Assembly: GCF_900142575.1 (NCBI RefSeq)
Contig: NZ_FRBI01000002.1
Coordinates: 496,001-560,000, forward strand
Length of the DNA: 64,000 bases
Source of the DNA: Actinacidiphila paucisporea
GTDB taxonomy: Bacteria > Actinomycetota > Actinomycetes > Streptomycetales > Streptomycetaceae
Direction of reading: 5' to 3'
This document shows, piece by piece, positions 27,014-35,985 of this stretch. Under the pieces are notes generated by a model. It was not told the DNA's origin. It saw nothing but the letters and a program-made list of their open reading frames with translations, and did not search any database. A program made the position numbers and the translations under genes. Within the stretch, counting starts at the first letter, position 1, and each line of letters starts with the position of its first letter.

Positions 27014-27589
27014 ATGGGCGTCACGCTCGCCAAGGGAGGCAACGTCTCCCTGTCCAAGGCCGCGCCGAATCTCACCCGGGTGCAGATCGGCCTGGGCTGG
27101 AGGGCCCGTTCGACCACCGGGGCCGACTTCGACCTGGACGCCAGCGCGCTGCTGTGCGGCAACGGCCGGGTGCTGGGGGACGACTTCTTCGTCTTCTACA
27201 ACAACCTCAAGTCCCCGGAGGGCTCGGTCGAGCACACCGGCGACGATCTGACCGGCGGCAGCGGTGGTGACGACGAGACGATCCTGGTGGACCTGACGCT
27301 GGTCCCGCCGCAGGTCGACAAGATCGTCTTCCCGGTCTCGATCTACGACGCGGATGCCCGGGTGCAGACGTTCGGGCAGGTCAGCGACGCCTACATCCGG
27401 GTGCTCAACCAGTCGGACGGCGCCGAGCTGGCCCGTTACGACCTGACGGAGGACGCCTCGACGGAGACCGCGATGATCTTCGGCGAGCTGTACCGATACG
27501 GCGGCGAGTGGAAGTTCAGAGCCGTAGGGCAGGGGTACGCGTCCGGACTACGCGGCATCGCCCTAGACTTCGGGGTCAACGTTTCGTAA
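27014..27589 (+). CDS. terD: TerD family calcium-binding stress protein (tandem paralogue)
   Basis: A 191-residue protein of the same length and layout as the preceding gene: [26 protein letters not shown] and a near-identical C-terminal third. The divergence is mostly in the middle loop (GGSGGDDETILVDL). AAGGGGGAAAGG precedes the ATG. The pair most likely arose by tandem duplication and is cotranscribed, with the DUF475 gene 60 nt further on. Confidence 0.94.
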   Translation: MGVTLAKGGNVSLSKAAPNLTRVQIGLGWRARSTTGADFDLDASALLCGNGRVLGDDFFVFYNNLKSPEGSVEHTGDDLTGGSGGDDETILVDLTLVPPQVDKIVFPVSIYDADARVQTFGQVSDAYIRVLNQSDGAELARYDLTEDASTETAMIFGELYRYGGEWKFRAVGQGYASGLRGIALDFGVNVS

Positions 27590-27649
27590 AGCCGCGTACC
27601 GCGCGGGGAACCTCGTGGTCACAGGTCACAAGGATTGGGTGGGAAGCTC

Positions 27650-28813
27650 GTGCTCCTCAGAACTTTCGGCTGGTCGCTCGGCATCACAGCCGCCGGCTTG
27701 GTCCTGGCCTTCGTGCTCTGGGGAGGGAAGGGACTCGCGATCGTCGCGATCCTGTCCATCCTTGAGATCTCCCTCTCCTTCGACAACGCCGTGATCAACG
27801 CGGGCATCCTGCGGAAGCTGAACCGCTTCTGGCAGAAGATGTTCCTCACCGTCGGCGTGCTCATCGCGGTCTTCGGCATGCGGCTGGTCTTCCCGATCAT
27901 CATCGTGGCGATCACCGCGAAACTGAGCCCGTGGGAGGCCGTCAAGGTCGCGATCAACGACCACGACCGCTACGAGGCGCTGGTCACCGGAGCGCACCCG
28001 GCCATCGCGGCCTTCGGCGGGATGTTCCTGCTGATGATCTTCCTGGACTTCATCTTCGAGGAGCGCGAGATCACCTGGCTCGGCTGGCTGGAGAAGCCGC
28101 TGGCCAAGCTCGGCAAGCTGGACATGCTCTCGGTCGCGATCGCGCTGATCGCCCTGGTCATCGTGGCCACCACGGTCGCCACCGGCGTGCCGGTGCACGG
28201 CGGGCACGGCACGATCGACAAGGCGGAGACGGTGCTGCTCGCCGGTGTCGGGGGTCTGATCACCTACCTCGTGGTCGGCGGCGTCTCCGGCTTCTTCGAG
28301 GAGCGCCTCGAAGAGGACGAGGACGAGGACGACGCCGAGGAGGCCGGGGACGGCGAGCAGGCCGCGCAGCCGGCCGGCAGCGGCCCCACCGCGGGACAGG
28401 TCGCGGGCCTGGCCGGCAAGGCCGCCTTCTTCATGTTCCTTTACCTGGAGGTCATCGACGCCTCCTTCTCCTTCGACGGTGTCGTCGGCGCCTTCGCCAT
28501 CAGCAACGACATCTTCGAGATCGCACTCGGCCTCGGCATCGGCGCGATGTACATCAGGTCGCTGACCGTCTTCCTGGTCCGCAAGGGCACCCTGGACGAC
28601 TACGTCTACCTGGAGCACGGCGCGCACTACGCGATCGGCGCACTGTCGGTCATCCTGCTGATCACGATCAAGTACAACGTCAGCGAGGTGATCACCGGCC
28701 TGGTCGGCGTGGTGCTGATCGCCGCTTCGTACTGGTCGTCGGTGGTACGCAACCGCCGTGTCGGGGAAGGATCCCAGTCGGACGACAAGTCGGAGATCAC
28801 GACCGGCGTGTGA
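27650..28813 (+). CDS. DUF475 / TerC-like integral membrane protein
   Basis: A 387-residue protein with about nine membrane helices and an acidic cytoplasmic loop (EERLEEDEDEDDAEEAGDGE, about 220-240). Two intramembrane acidic motifs, SLSFDNAVINAGIL near the start and SFSFDGVVGAFAIS in the second half, parallel those of TerC. TerC-like proteins act in metal (notably Mn2+) export or membrane stress complexes with TerD. I start at GTG 27650 (VLLRTFGWSLG) with GGTGGGAAG upstream; TTG 27635 is a weaker choice. It lies in a Ter gene cluster. Confidence 0.88.
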   Translation: MLLRTFGWSLGITAAGLVLAFVLWGGKGLAIVAILSILEISLSFDNAVINAGILRKLNRFWQKMFLTVGVLIAVFGMRLVFPIIIVAITAKLSPWEAVKVAINDHDRYEALVTGAHPAIAAFGGMFLLMIFLDFIFEEREITWLGWLEKPLAKLGKLDMLSVAIALIALVIVATTVATGVPVHGGHGTIDKAETVLLAGVGGLITYLVVGGVSGFFEERLEEDEDEDDAEEAGDGEQAAQPAGSGPTAGQVAGLAGKAAFFMFLYLEVIDASFSFDGVVGAFAISNDIFEIALGLGIGAMYIRSLTVFLVRKGTLDDYVYLEHGAHYAIGALSVILLITIKYNVSEVITGLVGVVLIAASYWSSVVRNRRVGEGSQSDDKSEITTGV

Positions 28814-28894
28814 CCGGTCGTACGGCGAGAGCTGCCCCCGTCGTCCGGCGGGGGCAGCGGTGTGTGCGGGCAAGTAGGGGAGGGGTGGCGGCAG

Positions 28895-29626
28895 ATGGCG
28901 TGGTGGGACTTCTTCCGGCCGAGCGGCGCCGGCCAGTTCGACGTCGCGAACGCGCACACGGTGGAGCTGACCAAACGGCATCCCGTGGTGTCGCTGACCA
29001 AGAACGGCGCCGCGGTCGGCAACATGCGCGTCAACCTGTCGTGGTCGATGCGCACGTCGGACACCGGCGGCTGGCACAGTGACAAACGCGGCTTCCTGCG
29101 CCGCCAGTTCGACATCTTCCGGCCGCAGGTGGTGCAGGCGGCCGGACCGGCGATGGTCAACGTCGACCTGGACCTGGCGTGCATGTACGAGCTGGCCGAC
29201 GGCTCCAAGGGCGTCGTCCAGCCGCTGGGCAACTTCCTCGGCGACCTCGACGCGCCGCCGTACATCCAGATGAGCGGCGACGACCGCTTCGGCGGCACCT
29301 CGGGCGAGACGCTCTACATCAACTTCGACAAGCGCGACGAGTTCAAGCGGCTGCTGGTCTTCGTGTACATCTACGACGGCACGCCCGCCTTCGACCGCAC
29401 CCACGCCAAGGTGGAGATCTTCCCCGGCTCCGGCCCGCGGATCGAGATCCCGCTGACCGAGCGGGAGCCGCAGGCCCGCTCCTGCGCGGTGGTGCTGATC
29501 GAGAACCACAAGGGCGAGCTGACCGTGCGCCGCGAGGTCAAGTACATCTACGGCTTCCAGGCCGAGATCGACCGGCTGTACGGCTGGGGGCTCCAGTGGG
29601 GCCGCGGCTACAAGTCCAAGGTGTGA
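28895..29626 (+). CDS. TerD/TerA-like stress protein
   Basis: A 243-residue protein of the TerD superfamily in the TerA-like branch. It opens MAWWDFFRPSGAGQFDVAN, has LTKRHPVVSLTKNG, and continues with the calcium-fold strands VNVDLDLACMYELADG and a C-terminal VLIENHKGELTVRREVKYIYGFQ. No signal or membrane segment is seen. ATG 28895 follows GGGGAGGGG. It is 81 nt after the DUF475 gene and probably part of the same stress unit. It ends 6 nt before the convergent terD-like gene. Confidence 0.85.
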   Translation: MAWWDFFRPSGAGQFDVANAHTVELTKRHPVVSLTKNGAAVGNMRVNLSWSMRTSDTGGWHSDKRGFLRRQFDIFRPQVVQAAGPAMVNVDLDLACMYELADGSKGVVQPLGNFLGDLDAPPYIQMSGDDRFGGTSGETLYINFDKRDEFKRLLVFVYIYDGTPAFDRTHAKVEIFPGSGPRIEIPLTEREPQARSCAVVLIENHKGELTVRREVKYIYGFQAEIDRLYGWGLQWGRGYKSKV

Positions 29627-29632
29627 CCGGTC

Positions 29633-30532
29633 TCAGCGACCGGGCTGGAACTGCGGGCCCTGCGGGGGCAGCGTGAAGGCCGTGGCGCCGCCCGCCGCCG
29701 CGGCCGCGCCGACCGGCTGCGGGTAGCCGTACGCCGGATATCCCGGCTGCGGCTGCTGGTGCACCGGCGGGGCGGTCGGCGGGGGCGGCACGGCGGCGAC
29801 GGGCTGCGGGTAGCCGTAGGCGGGCTGTGCGGGCACGTGACCGCCCGCGGGGGACGGCAGCGGGTAGCCGTAGGCGCTGGTCGGCCCGAGGTCGGGCTGC
29901 TGGGCCCTGGTGGGCTCCGAGGCCTGGGACGGAGCGCCCTGGGGCTGGGCGGGCGGGTCGGCGCGGTCGGCGTCCGGCTCCATGTCGTCCACCGTGATGC
30001 CGAACTCGGTGGCCAGGCCCACCAGGCCGGTCGTGTAGCCCTGCCCGACCGCCCGGAATTTCCAGCCGCCGTCCTTGCGGTACAGCTCGCCGCAGTTCAG
30101 CGCGGTCTCACCGCCGGTGTCCGGGTGGACGTCGAAGGTGACCAGCGGGGCGTGCCGGGGCCCCGAGGTGTCGTACAGCAGCACGCACAGGTCGCGGACC
30201 TGCCGGAAGGACCCGCCGTCGCAGGAGGCGGCGATCACCACCCGGTCGATCCCGGCCTCCAGCGCGGCCAGGTCGACCTCCACGGTGTCGGTCAGGCCCT
30301 CGGCGACCCGCTGCTTGGGCAGGTGGCGGGCCAACCCGGAGGGGTGCCGCGGCTCGTTGTAGAAGACGAAGTCGTCGTCCGAGCGCACCCGGCCGTCGCT
30401 GCCGAGCAGCAGCACGGAGGCGTCCACGTCCGGCGTGCCGGAGCCGGGGCTCCAGCGCAGCACCGCCCTGATGCCCGGGGCGTCGAGGGGGACGTTCGAG
30501 CCCTTCACCATCACGTGCGTCATGCCCGTCAT
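29633..30532 (-). CDS. TerD-domain protein with YGY/Pro/Gln-rich tail
   Basis: A 299-residue protein. Residues 1-180 form a TerD domain (VDASVLLLGSDGRVRSDDDF, ETALNCGELYRKDGGWKFRAVGQGY). Then comes a roughly 110-residue low-complexity tail with repeated AYGYP units among Pro, Gln and Ala, probably disordered and sticky. ATG 30532 follows GGGAAGGG; ATG 30523 (MTHVMVKGSN) is nearly as good. It is divergent from the HpcH-PRTase-HAD operon and shares its 243-nt upstream region (30533-30775). That fits joint control. Confidence 0.87.
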   Translation of the reverse strand: MTGMTHVMVKGSNVPLDAPGIRAVLRWSPGSGTPDVDASVLLLGSDGRVRSDDDFVFYNEPRHPSGLARHLPKQRVAEGLTDTVEVDLAALEAGIDRVVIAASCDGGSFRQVRDLCVLLYDTSGPRHAPLVTFDVHPDTGGETALNCGELYRKDGGWKFRAVGQGYTTGLVGLATEFGITVDDMEPDADRADPPAQPQGAPSQASEPTRAQQPDLGPTSAYGYPLPSPAGGHVPAQPAYGYPQPVAAVPPPPTAPPVHQQPQPGYPAYGYPQPVGAAAAAGGATAFTLPPQGPQFQPGR

Positions 30533-30775
30533 CCTGCCCTTCCCACCGGGCGGGCCACAACGCCGGGGGCCGGTCGGCCGGAAGATCGTCCGTAACGTGA
30601 CATGTCCGGCGGGCCGCCGCGCGGGCGCACCGTTTGCCCCCGGCCCGCGGAAGGTCACATGGTGGACCTGCGGCGGTTACTTGTATTTCACGCGGGAAGG
30701 GAACGTCTGTCGCATGCTCGCCCGTACGATAATCGGCCAGATGTCCTCAAGGCCCGTATGTTGAAAGGGGGCGCA

Positions 30776-31948
30776 ATGCGACACTTCGGACACCTCGCCG
30801 CGGAGACGAGGGATGAACTGTTCCACCGCGAGCCGCAGGAGTTCACAGCCGACTCACCGGCGCACACCCTCGCGGCCGCCCTCGGGGCCACCCTCTACAG
30901 CCCCGGCACCCGCACCACCCTCGCCGACGACGTGCGCAAGCAGGCCGCCCGCGGGGTCGTGTCCATGGTGCTGTGCCTGGAGGACTCCATCGACGACCGG
31001 GACGTGCCCGCGGGCGAGGCCAACCTCGTCCGGCAGTTCCGTGAGCTGGCCGACCGCCCCGGCGCGTCCGGCGAGATCCCGCTGCTCTTCATCCGGGTCC
31101 GCACTCCCGCCCAGATCAGCGACCTCGTGGAGCGCCTCGGCGACAGCGTGGAGCTGCTCTCCGGCTTCGTTCTGCCCAAATTCACCGAGGAGACCGGCGT
31201 CCCCTTCCTGGAGGCGCTCAGCGCCGCGGAGGTCGCCTGCGGCCGCCGGCTCTTCGCCATGCCGGTCCTGGAGTCGCCCGAGCTGCTGCACCTGGAAAGC
31301 CGGGTCGAGACGCTCTACGGCATCTCCCGCACCGTCGACAAATTCCGCGACCGGGTGCTCGCTCTGCGACTCGGCGTGACCGATTTCTGCTCCTCCTACG
31401 GGCTGCGCCGCGCCCCCGCCATGACCGCCTACGACGTCCAGATCGTCGCCGCGGTGATCGCCGATGTCGTCAACGTGCTCGGCCGCGCCGACGGCAGCGG
31501 CTTCGTCGTGACCGGGCCGGTCTGGGAATACTTCCGCCACCAGGAGCGGATGTTCAAGCCGCAGCTGCGCCGCAGCCCCTTCAGCCCCGAGGCCGAGGAC
31601 CTGCGCGAGGCGCTGCTGGAGCGGGACATGGACGGCCTGCTGCGCGAGATCGAGCTGGACCGCGCCAACGGCCTCCAGGGCAAGACCTGCATCCACCCCA
31701 CCCACGTGCCCGTCGTGCACGCGCTGAGCGTGGTCACCCACGAGGAGTTCACCGACGCCGCCGACATCCTGCACGAGGACCGCAGCGGCGGCGGGGTCCT
31801 GCGCTCCGCTTACACGAACAAGATGAACGAGGTCAAGCCGCACCGGGCCTGGGCCGAGCGCACCCTGCGCAGGGCCGAGGCCTTCGGGGTCGCCCGTGAG
31901 GGCATCAGCTTCGTCGAGCTGCTCGCGGCCAGCCTGCCGCAGACCTGA
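30776..31948 (+). CDS. HpcH/HpaI-type C-C lyase of the Ter-associated operon
   Basis: A 390-residue TIM-barrel lyase related to citrate lyase beta and malyl-CoA lyases. Seen are the acidic metal/substrate block MVLCLEDSIDD (about 63-73), FIRVRTP, FVLPKF and MPVLESPELL, plus GKTCIHPTHVPVVHA near the C-terminus. It is longer than CitE. Anantharaman, Iyer and Aravind (2012) described such lyases with PRTase, TRSP/StiP and HAD genes in Ter systems and predicted synthesis of a nucleoside-like compound. The start is ATG 30776 with AAAGGGGG 5 nt upstream. It is the first gene of a three-gene operon. Confidence 0.88.
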   Translation: MRHFGHLAAETRDELFHREPQEFTADSPAHTLAAALGATLYSPGTRTTLADDVRKQAARGVVSMVLCLEDSIDDRDVPAGEANLVRQFRELADRPGASGEIPLLFIRVRTPAQISDLVERLGDSVELLSGFVLPKFTEETGVPFLEALSAAEVACGRRLFAMPVLESPELLHLESRVETLYGISRTVDKFRDRVLALRLGVTDFCSSYGLRRAPAMTAYDVQIVAAVIADVVNVLGRADGSGFVVTGPVWEYFRHQERMFKPQLRRSPFSPEAEDLREALLERDMDGLLREIELDRANGLQGKTCIHPTHVPVVHALSVVTHEEFTDAADILHEDRSGGGVLRSAYTNKMNEVKPHRAWAERTLRRAEAFGVAREGISFVELLAASLPQT

Positions 31949-31969
31949 CCAGGCATCCTTGTAGTAATC

Positions 31970-34432
31970 ATGGAAACCACGGAAGAAGACCGCCACCGCA
32001 TGCTGACGACGACACCGCCCTGGACAGGACAGTGGGTCGCCGACCGCCTCGGCATCGCGCTGCACGGTGCGGGACCGCACGGCGAGGACCTGCGCGACCT
32101 GCTGGGCCTGGCCCTGCGGCGCAACCCCAAGCGGGCCCACCTGCTCGTGTCGAACGTGCTCGGCAAGCACGTCCCGCAGCGCCCCGGCACGGTCTACGGG
32201 CACGCCTACGACCTCGGCCTGCGGGTCCGCGCCCTGCTGGGCGAGCAGGAGGCCGCCAGGGCCGTCGTCGTCGGCTACGCCGAGACCGCCACCGGGCTCG
32301 GCCACGCGGTCGCCGACGGCGTCGGGGCCGTGCCCTACCTGCACTCCACCCGGCGCGAGGTGCCCGGCATGGCCTCCGGCGGCGCCTTCGAGGAGGAGCA
32401 CAGCCACGCCACCGGCCACCTGCTGCTTCCCGAGGACCCCTGCCTGCTCGGCGGGACCGGACCGCTTGTGCTGGTCGACGACGAGTTCTCCACCGGGCAG
32501 ACCGTCCTCAACACCGTCCGCGACCTGCACCGCCGCCACCCGCGCGAGCGCTACGTCGTCGTCGCGCTCACCGACATGCGCTCCCCGGCCGACCACGCCA
32601 GGCTCAGCGCCGCCGCCGCGGAGCTCGGCGCCCGCGTGGACGTCCTGTCGACGGCCGCGGGGGCGGTGACCCTCCCCGAGGGCGTGCTGGCCCGCGCGCA
32701 GGCCCTGGTGGCCTCCTGCCGGCCAGCGCAGGCCCCGCAGGCCCCCGCGGCGCCCCCGGTGCGGGTCGATCTCGGCTGGCCCGCCGGGATACCCGACGGC
32801 GGCAGGCACGGCTTCCTGCCCGCGCACCGCGAGCGCCTGGAGGCCGCGCTGCCCGCGATGGGCGCCCGGCTGTCCGCCGCCCTGCCCGCCGACGCCCGCC
32901 GGGTCCTCGTCCTCGGCAACGAGGAGCTGATGTACGCACCCCTGCGGCTCGCGCAGGCACTGGAAGCGCACGGCGGCGCCGAGACGTACTTCTCCAGCAC
33001 CACCCGCTCACCCGTACTCGCCGTGGACGACCCCGGCTACGCCATCCGCAGCCGCCTGGTCTTCCCCGCGCACGACGGACCCGCCGACGACGGATCGCGC
33101 GAGCGGTACGCGTACAACGTCGCGGGCGGCGACTTCGACGCCGTGCTCTGCGTCGTCGACTCCGCCGGCGACACCCCCGCCCTGCACGCGCCCGACGGGC
33201 TGCTCGCGCAACTCGCCGCGCACACGCGGACGGTGCTGCTCGCCGTCGTGCCCTCCTACCGACCGAACGGAAACCCTGGCCCCATGAGTGCATCCACCCG
33301 GCCGCTGCGCGGACCCGCCTTCGGATCGTATGCGCCGGACGAGGTGGGCTGGCTGCTCAAGGACCTCTCCGACGTCCCCCTCGAAGCGCCCACCGAGGAG
33401 CGGGAGGAGGCCATACAGAGCGGCGGCGCCCACTACGCGGAATCGCTGCCGGTCGAATACCAGCCCAGCCCGGAATACCAGGACCTCTTCAAGGCGGCGC
33501 TGGCCACCTCGGCCGAGCGGATCGCCCGCGCCGTCGGCGCCGTCACCGAACTGGTGCTCGCCGAACGCGGCCCGGACGCCGTCCTGGTGTCACTGGCCAG
33601 GGCAGGCACCCCCGTCGGCGTGCTGATGCGCCGCTGGGCCAGGCACACCCACGGCCTCGACCTGCCGCACTACGCCGTCTCCATCGTCCGTGGCCGCGGC
33701 ATCGACCGCGCCGCGCTGAGCTGGCTGGCCGCCCACCACGACCCGGCCGACGCCGTCTTCGTCGACGGCTGGACGGGCAAGGGCGCCATCACCCGCGAAC
33801 TGGCCGACGCCATGGCCGACTTCCCCGGCTTCCGCCCGGAGATCGCCGTCCTCGCCGACCCCGGCGGCTGCGTGTCCACCTACGGCACCCGCGACGACTT
33901 CCTGATCCCCTCCGCGTGCCTCAACTCCACGGTGTCCGGGCTGGTGTCGCGCACCGTGCTGCGTGCCGACCTCATCGGGCCCGGCGAATTCCACGGCGCC
34001 AAGTTCTACCGCGACCTGGCCGGCGCGGACGTATCCGCGCTCTTCCTCGACACCGTCACCGCCGCCTTCGACACGGTCGGCGACGGCGTCGCCGAGGACG
34101 TCAAGTCGCTGCGCTCCCAGGACCGTTCGCCCACCTGGGCCGGCTGGGCCGCCGTCGAGCGGATCAGCGAGGAATACGGCATCGGCGATATCAACCTCGT
34201 CAAGCCCGGCGTCGGCGAGACCACCCGGGTGCTGCTGCGCCGCGTTCCCTGGAAGATCCTCGCCCAGCGCGGCGCCGGCGCCGACCTCGACCACGTGCGG
34301 CTGCTCGCCGCGCAGCGCGGGGTGCCCGTCGAGGAGACCGACGGCCTGCCCTACTCCTGCGTCGGCCTCATCCACCCGCGCTACACCCGCGGTGCCACCG
34401 GCACCGACGGCAAGGCGGTGTCGGGCCGGTGA
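31970..34432 (+). CDS. Fused phosphoribosyltransferase-TRSP and StiP/PRTase-like protein
   Basis: An 820-residue protein that looks like two Ter-operon proteins in one chain. Residues about 15-260 are a type I phosphoribosyltransferase with the PRPP loop VLVDDEFSTGQT (167-178). A TRSP domain follows, with its name-giving TRSP at 345-348. From about 440 to 800 comes a second domain of the family known as PRTase_1 or cysteine protease StiP (PF11202, from memory). It holds the PRPP-loop-like VFVDGWTGKG (596-605) and TGCVSTYGTRDDFL-like sequence. It is predicted to act in making a nucleoside-like metabolite. ATG 31970 has a poor ribosome site; ATG 32000 is an alternative. It starts 21 nt after the lyase stop and overlaps the HAD gene (GTGA). 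Confidence 0.82.
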   Translation: METTEEDRHRMLTTTPPWTGQWVADRLGIALHGAGPHGEDLRDLLGLALRRNPKRAHLLVSNVLGKHVPQRPGTVYGHAYDLGLRVRALLGEQEAARAVVVGYAETATGLGHAVADGVGAVPYLHSTRREVPGMASGGAFEEEHSHATGHLLLPEDPCLLGGTGPLVLVDDEFSTGQTVLNTVRDLHRRHPRERYVVVALTDMRSPADHARLSAAAAELGARVDVLSTAAGAVTLPEGVLARAQALVASCRPAQAPQAPAAPPVRVDLGWPAGIPDGGRHGFLPAHRERLEAALPAMGARLSAALPADARRVLVLGNEELMYAPLRLAQALEAHGGAETYFSSTTRSPVLAVDDPGYAIRSRLVFPAHDGPADDGSRERYAYNVAGGDFDAVLCVVDSAGDTPALHAPDGLLAQLAAHTRTVLLAVVPSYRPNGNPGPMSASTRPLRGPAFGSYAPDEVGWLLKDLSDVPLEAPTEEREEAIQSGGAHYAESLPVEYQPSPEYQDLFKAALATSAERIARAVGAVTELVLAERGPDAVLVSLARAGTPVGVLMRRWARHTHGLDLPHYAVSIVRGRGIDRAALSWLAAHHDPADAVFVDGWTGKGAITRELADAMADFPGFRPEIAVLADPGGCVSTYGTRDDFLIPSACLNSTVSGLVSRTVLRADLIGPGEFHGAKFYRDLAGADVSALFLDTVTAAFDTVGDGVAEDVKSLRSQDRSPTWAGWAAVERISEEYGIGDINLVKPGVGETTRVLLRRVPWKILAQRGAGADLDHVRLLAAQRGVPVEETDGLPYSCVGLIHPRYTRGATGTDGKAVSGR

Positions 34433-35250
34433 ACCGCACCCACAGCCGGACGATCGTCGCCAGCGACCTCGACCGCACCCTCATCTACTCCGCCGCCGCA
34501 CTCGCCCTGGGCATGCCCGACGAGGACGCGCCCCGGCTGCTGACCGTCGAGGTCCACGAGGCCAGGCCGCTGTCCTACATGACCGAGGCCGCCGGCCGAC
34601 TGCTGGTCGAACTCGCCGACGCCGTACGCTTCGTGCCCGCCACGACCCGTACGCGCAAGCAGTACCGCCGCATCAGCCTGCCCGGGCCGCAGCCGAGTTA
34701 CGCGATCTGCGCGAACGGGGGGCACCTGCTGGCCGGCGGTCGCACCGACCACGACTGGAACGCCGAGATGCGCCGCCGGCTTGCCGACGGCTCGGCTCCC
34801 CTCGCCGAGGTGCGGGCCCACCTCGCCGCCACCGCGGACCCCGAATGGCTCCGCAAGGAACGCGTCGCCGAGGACCTCTTCGCCTACCTCGTCGTCGACC
34901 GCGACCGCCTCCCCGGCGGCTGGGTCAAGGAACTCGCGGCCTGGGCCGAGCCCTTGGGCTGGACCGTCTCCCTCCAGGGCCGCAAGATCTACGCCGTCCC
35001 CAAGCCCCTGTCCAAGAGCGCCGCCCTCGCCGAGGTCGTCCACCGCACCGGAGCGGACCGCGTCCTGGCCGCGGGCGACTCCCTCCTGGACGCCGACCTC
35101 CTCTCGGCGGCGGACTCCGGCTGGACGCCGGGCCACGGCGAACTCGCCGACACCGGCTGGACGGCCCCCCACGTCACGGCCCTCACCACGGGCGGCGTCG
35201 CCGCCGGCGAGCAGATCCTCCGCCACTTCCTGGCGGCGGCCGCCGCGTAA
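34429..35250 (+). CDS. HAD-family phosphatase of the Ter-associated operon
   Basis: A 273-residue HAD hydrolase. Motif I is ASDLDRTLIYS (nucleophile Asp 13, acid Asp 15), motif II lies in VPATTRTRKQY, a Lys is found in PKPLSKSAAL, and motif IV is AAGDSLLDADLL. Cap residues between 60 and 190 resemble sucrose-phosphatase-like HADs. It likely removes phosphate from the sugar or nucleoside product of the preceding enzymes (inference from context). The GTG overlaps the previous stop by 4 nt. A stem-loop terminator lies directly after the TAA. Confidence 0.86.
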   Translation: MNRTHSRTIVASDLDRTLIYSAAALALGMPDEDAPRLLTVEVHEARPLSYMTEAAGRLLVELADAVRFVPATTRTRKQYRRISLPGPQPSYAICANGGHLLAGGRTDHDWNAEMRRRLADGSAPLAEVRAHLAATADPEWLRKERVAEDLFAYLVVDRDRLPGGWVKELAAWAEPLGWTVSLQGRKIYAVPKPLSKSAALAEVVHRTGADRVLAAGDSLLDADLLSAADSGWTPGHGELADTGWTAPHVTALTTGGVAAGEQILRHFLAAAAA

Positions 35251-35289
35251 GCCCCCTGCGGTGCGCGCGGGCAACGCACCGCAAGGGGC
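35251..35289 (+). terminator. Terminator after the Ter-associated operon
   Basis: GCCCCCTGCGGTGCG (35251-35265) pairs with CGCACCGCAAGGGGC (35275-35289), with one mismatch in 15 bp and a 9-nt loop. It starts at the first base after the HAD stop codon and would also serve the convergent kinase gene. Confidence 0.8.
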
Positions 35290-35319
35290 ACTCATCCAGG
35301 GGGGACCCGGTGACCCGCC

Positions 35320-35949
35320 TCAGGGGTCGCGGGGGGAGACGACCCGGGTGCAGTGGGCGCGGGTGCTCTCGACGCGGGAAGCGTTGACGCGTTCGCTGGA
35401 CGCGATGAAGGCGCGCGCTTCGACTTCGGAGCGCCCGCCCCGCATATGCCGCCGCAGAAGCCGGCGTTCGCGCAGCCGGCGCGGCGTCTCGACGTACCAG
35501 AGCTGGTCGAGCAGGTCGCGGACCTGCTCCCAGCCGGGGCCGTCGTCGGCGAGGTAGTTACCCTCGGTCACCACCAGCGCGGTGCCGGCCGGGACGACGA
35601 GGCCCGCGGCCACCGGCTCGTCGAGCCGCCGGTCGAAGTCGGGGGCGTACACCGCGCGGGAGCGCTCCGCCCGCAGGCGCCGCAGCAGGACCACGTAGCC
35701 GTCGACGTCGAAGGTCTCCGGCGCGCCCTTGCGGTCGCGCAGGTGCAACCGGTCCAACTGGGCGTTGGACAGGTGGAATCCGTCCATCGGCACGTACGCG
35801 GCGGTGCCGGCGCCGAGCCGGTCGTTCACGCCGGCGACCAGGCGCCGGGCCAGCGTCGACTTGCCGGCGGCGGGCGCACCCACCAGGCCCAGCAGCGCGC
35901 GGCGGCCTGGGATGCTGGGCACCAGGGCGACCGCGTCATCGACAAGCAT
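35320..35949 (-). CDS. P-loop nucleoside/nucleotide kinase family protein
   Basis: A 209-residue kinase of the uridine kinase / pantothenate kinase-like fold. Walker A is GAPAAGKST (about 24-32). The substrate-side motif VPMDGFHLSNAQLD and the LID-type basic stretch RRLRERRLLRRHM are present, and ALVVTEGNYL holds the Walker B position. Such proteins act on nucleosides or on sugars such as fructose; which one is unknown. Its place next to the predicted nucleoside-like metabolite operon is notable, but it is on the other strand. Confidence 0.82.
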   Translation of the reverse strand: MLVDDAVALVPSIPGRRALLGLVGAPAAGKSTLARRLVAGVNDRLGAGTAAYVPMDGFHLSNAQLDRLHLRDRKGAPETFDVDGYVVLLRRLRAERSRAVYAPDFDRRLDEPVAAGLVVPAGTALVVTEGNYLADDGPGWEQVRDLLDQLWYVETPRRLRERRLLRRHMRGGRSEVEARAFIASSERVNASRVESTRAHCTRVVSPRDP

Positions 35950-35985
35950 CCCGTCACCCTAAGCGCCACACATCGGAGCAGACCC

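Noticed and set aside
30602..30775. Longer N-terminus of the HpcH lyase
   Set aside because: The upstream frame lacks similarity, and ATG 30776 has a good ribosome site; the upstream part is promoter region.
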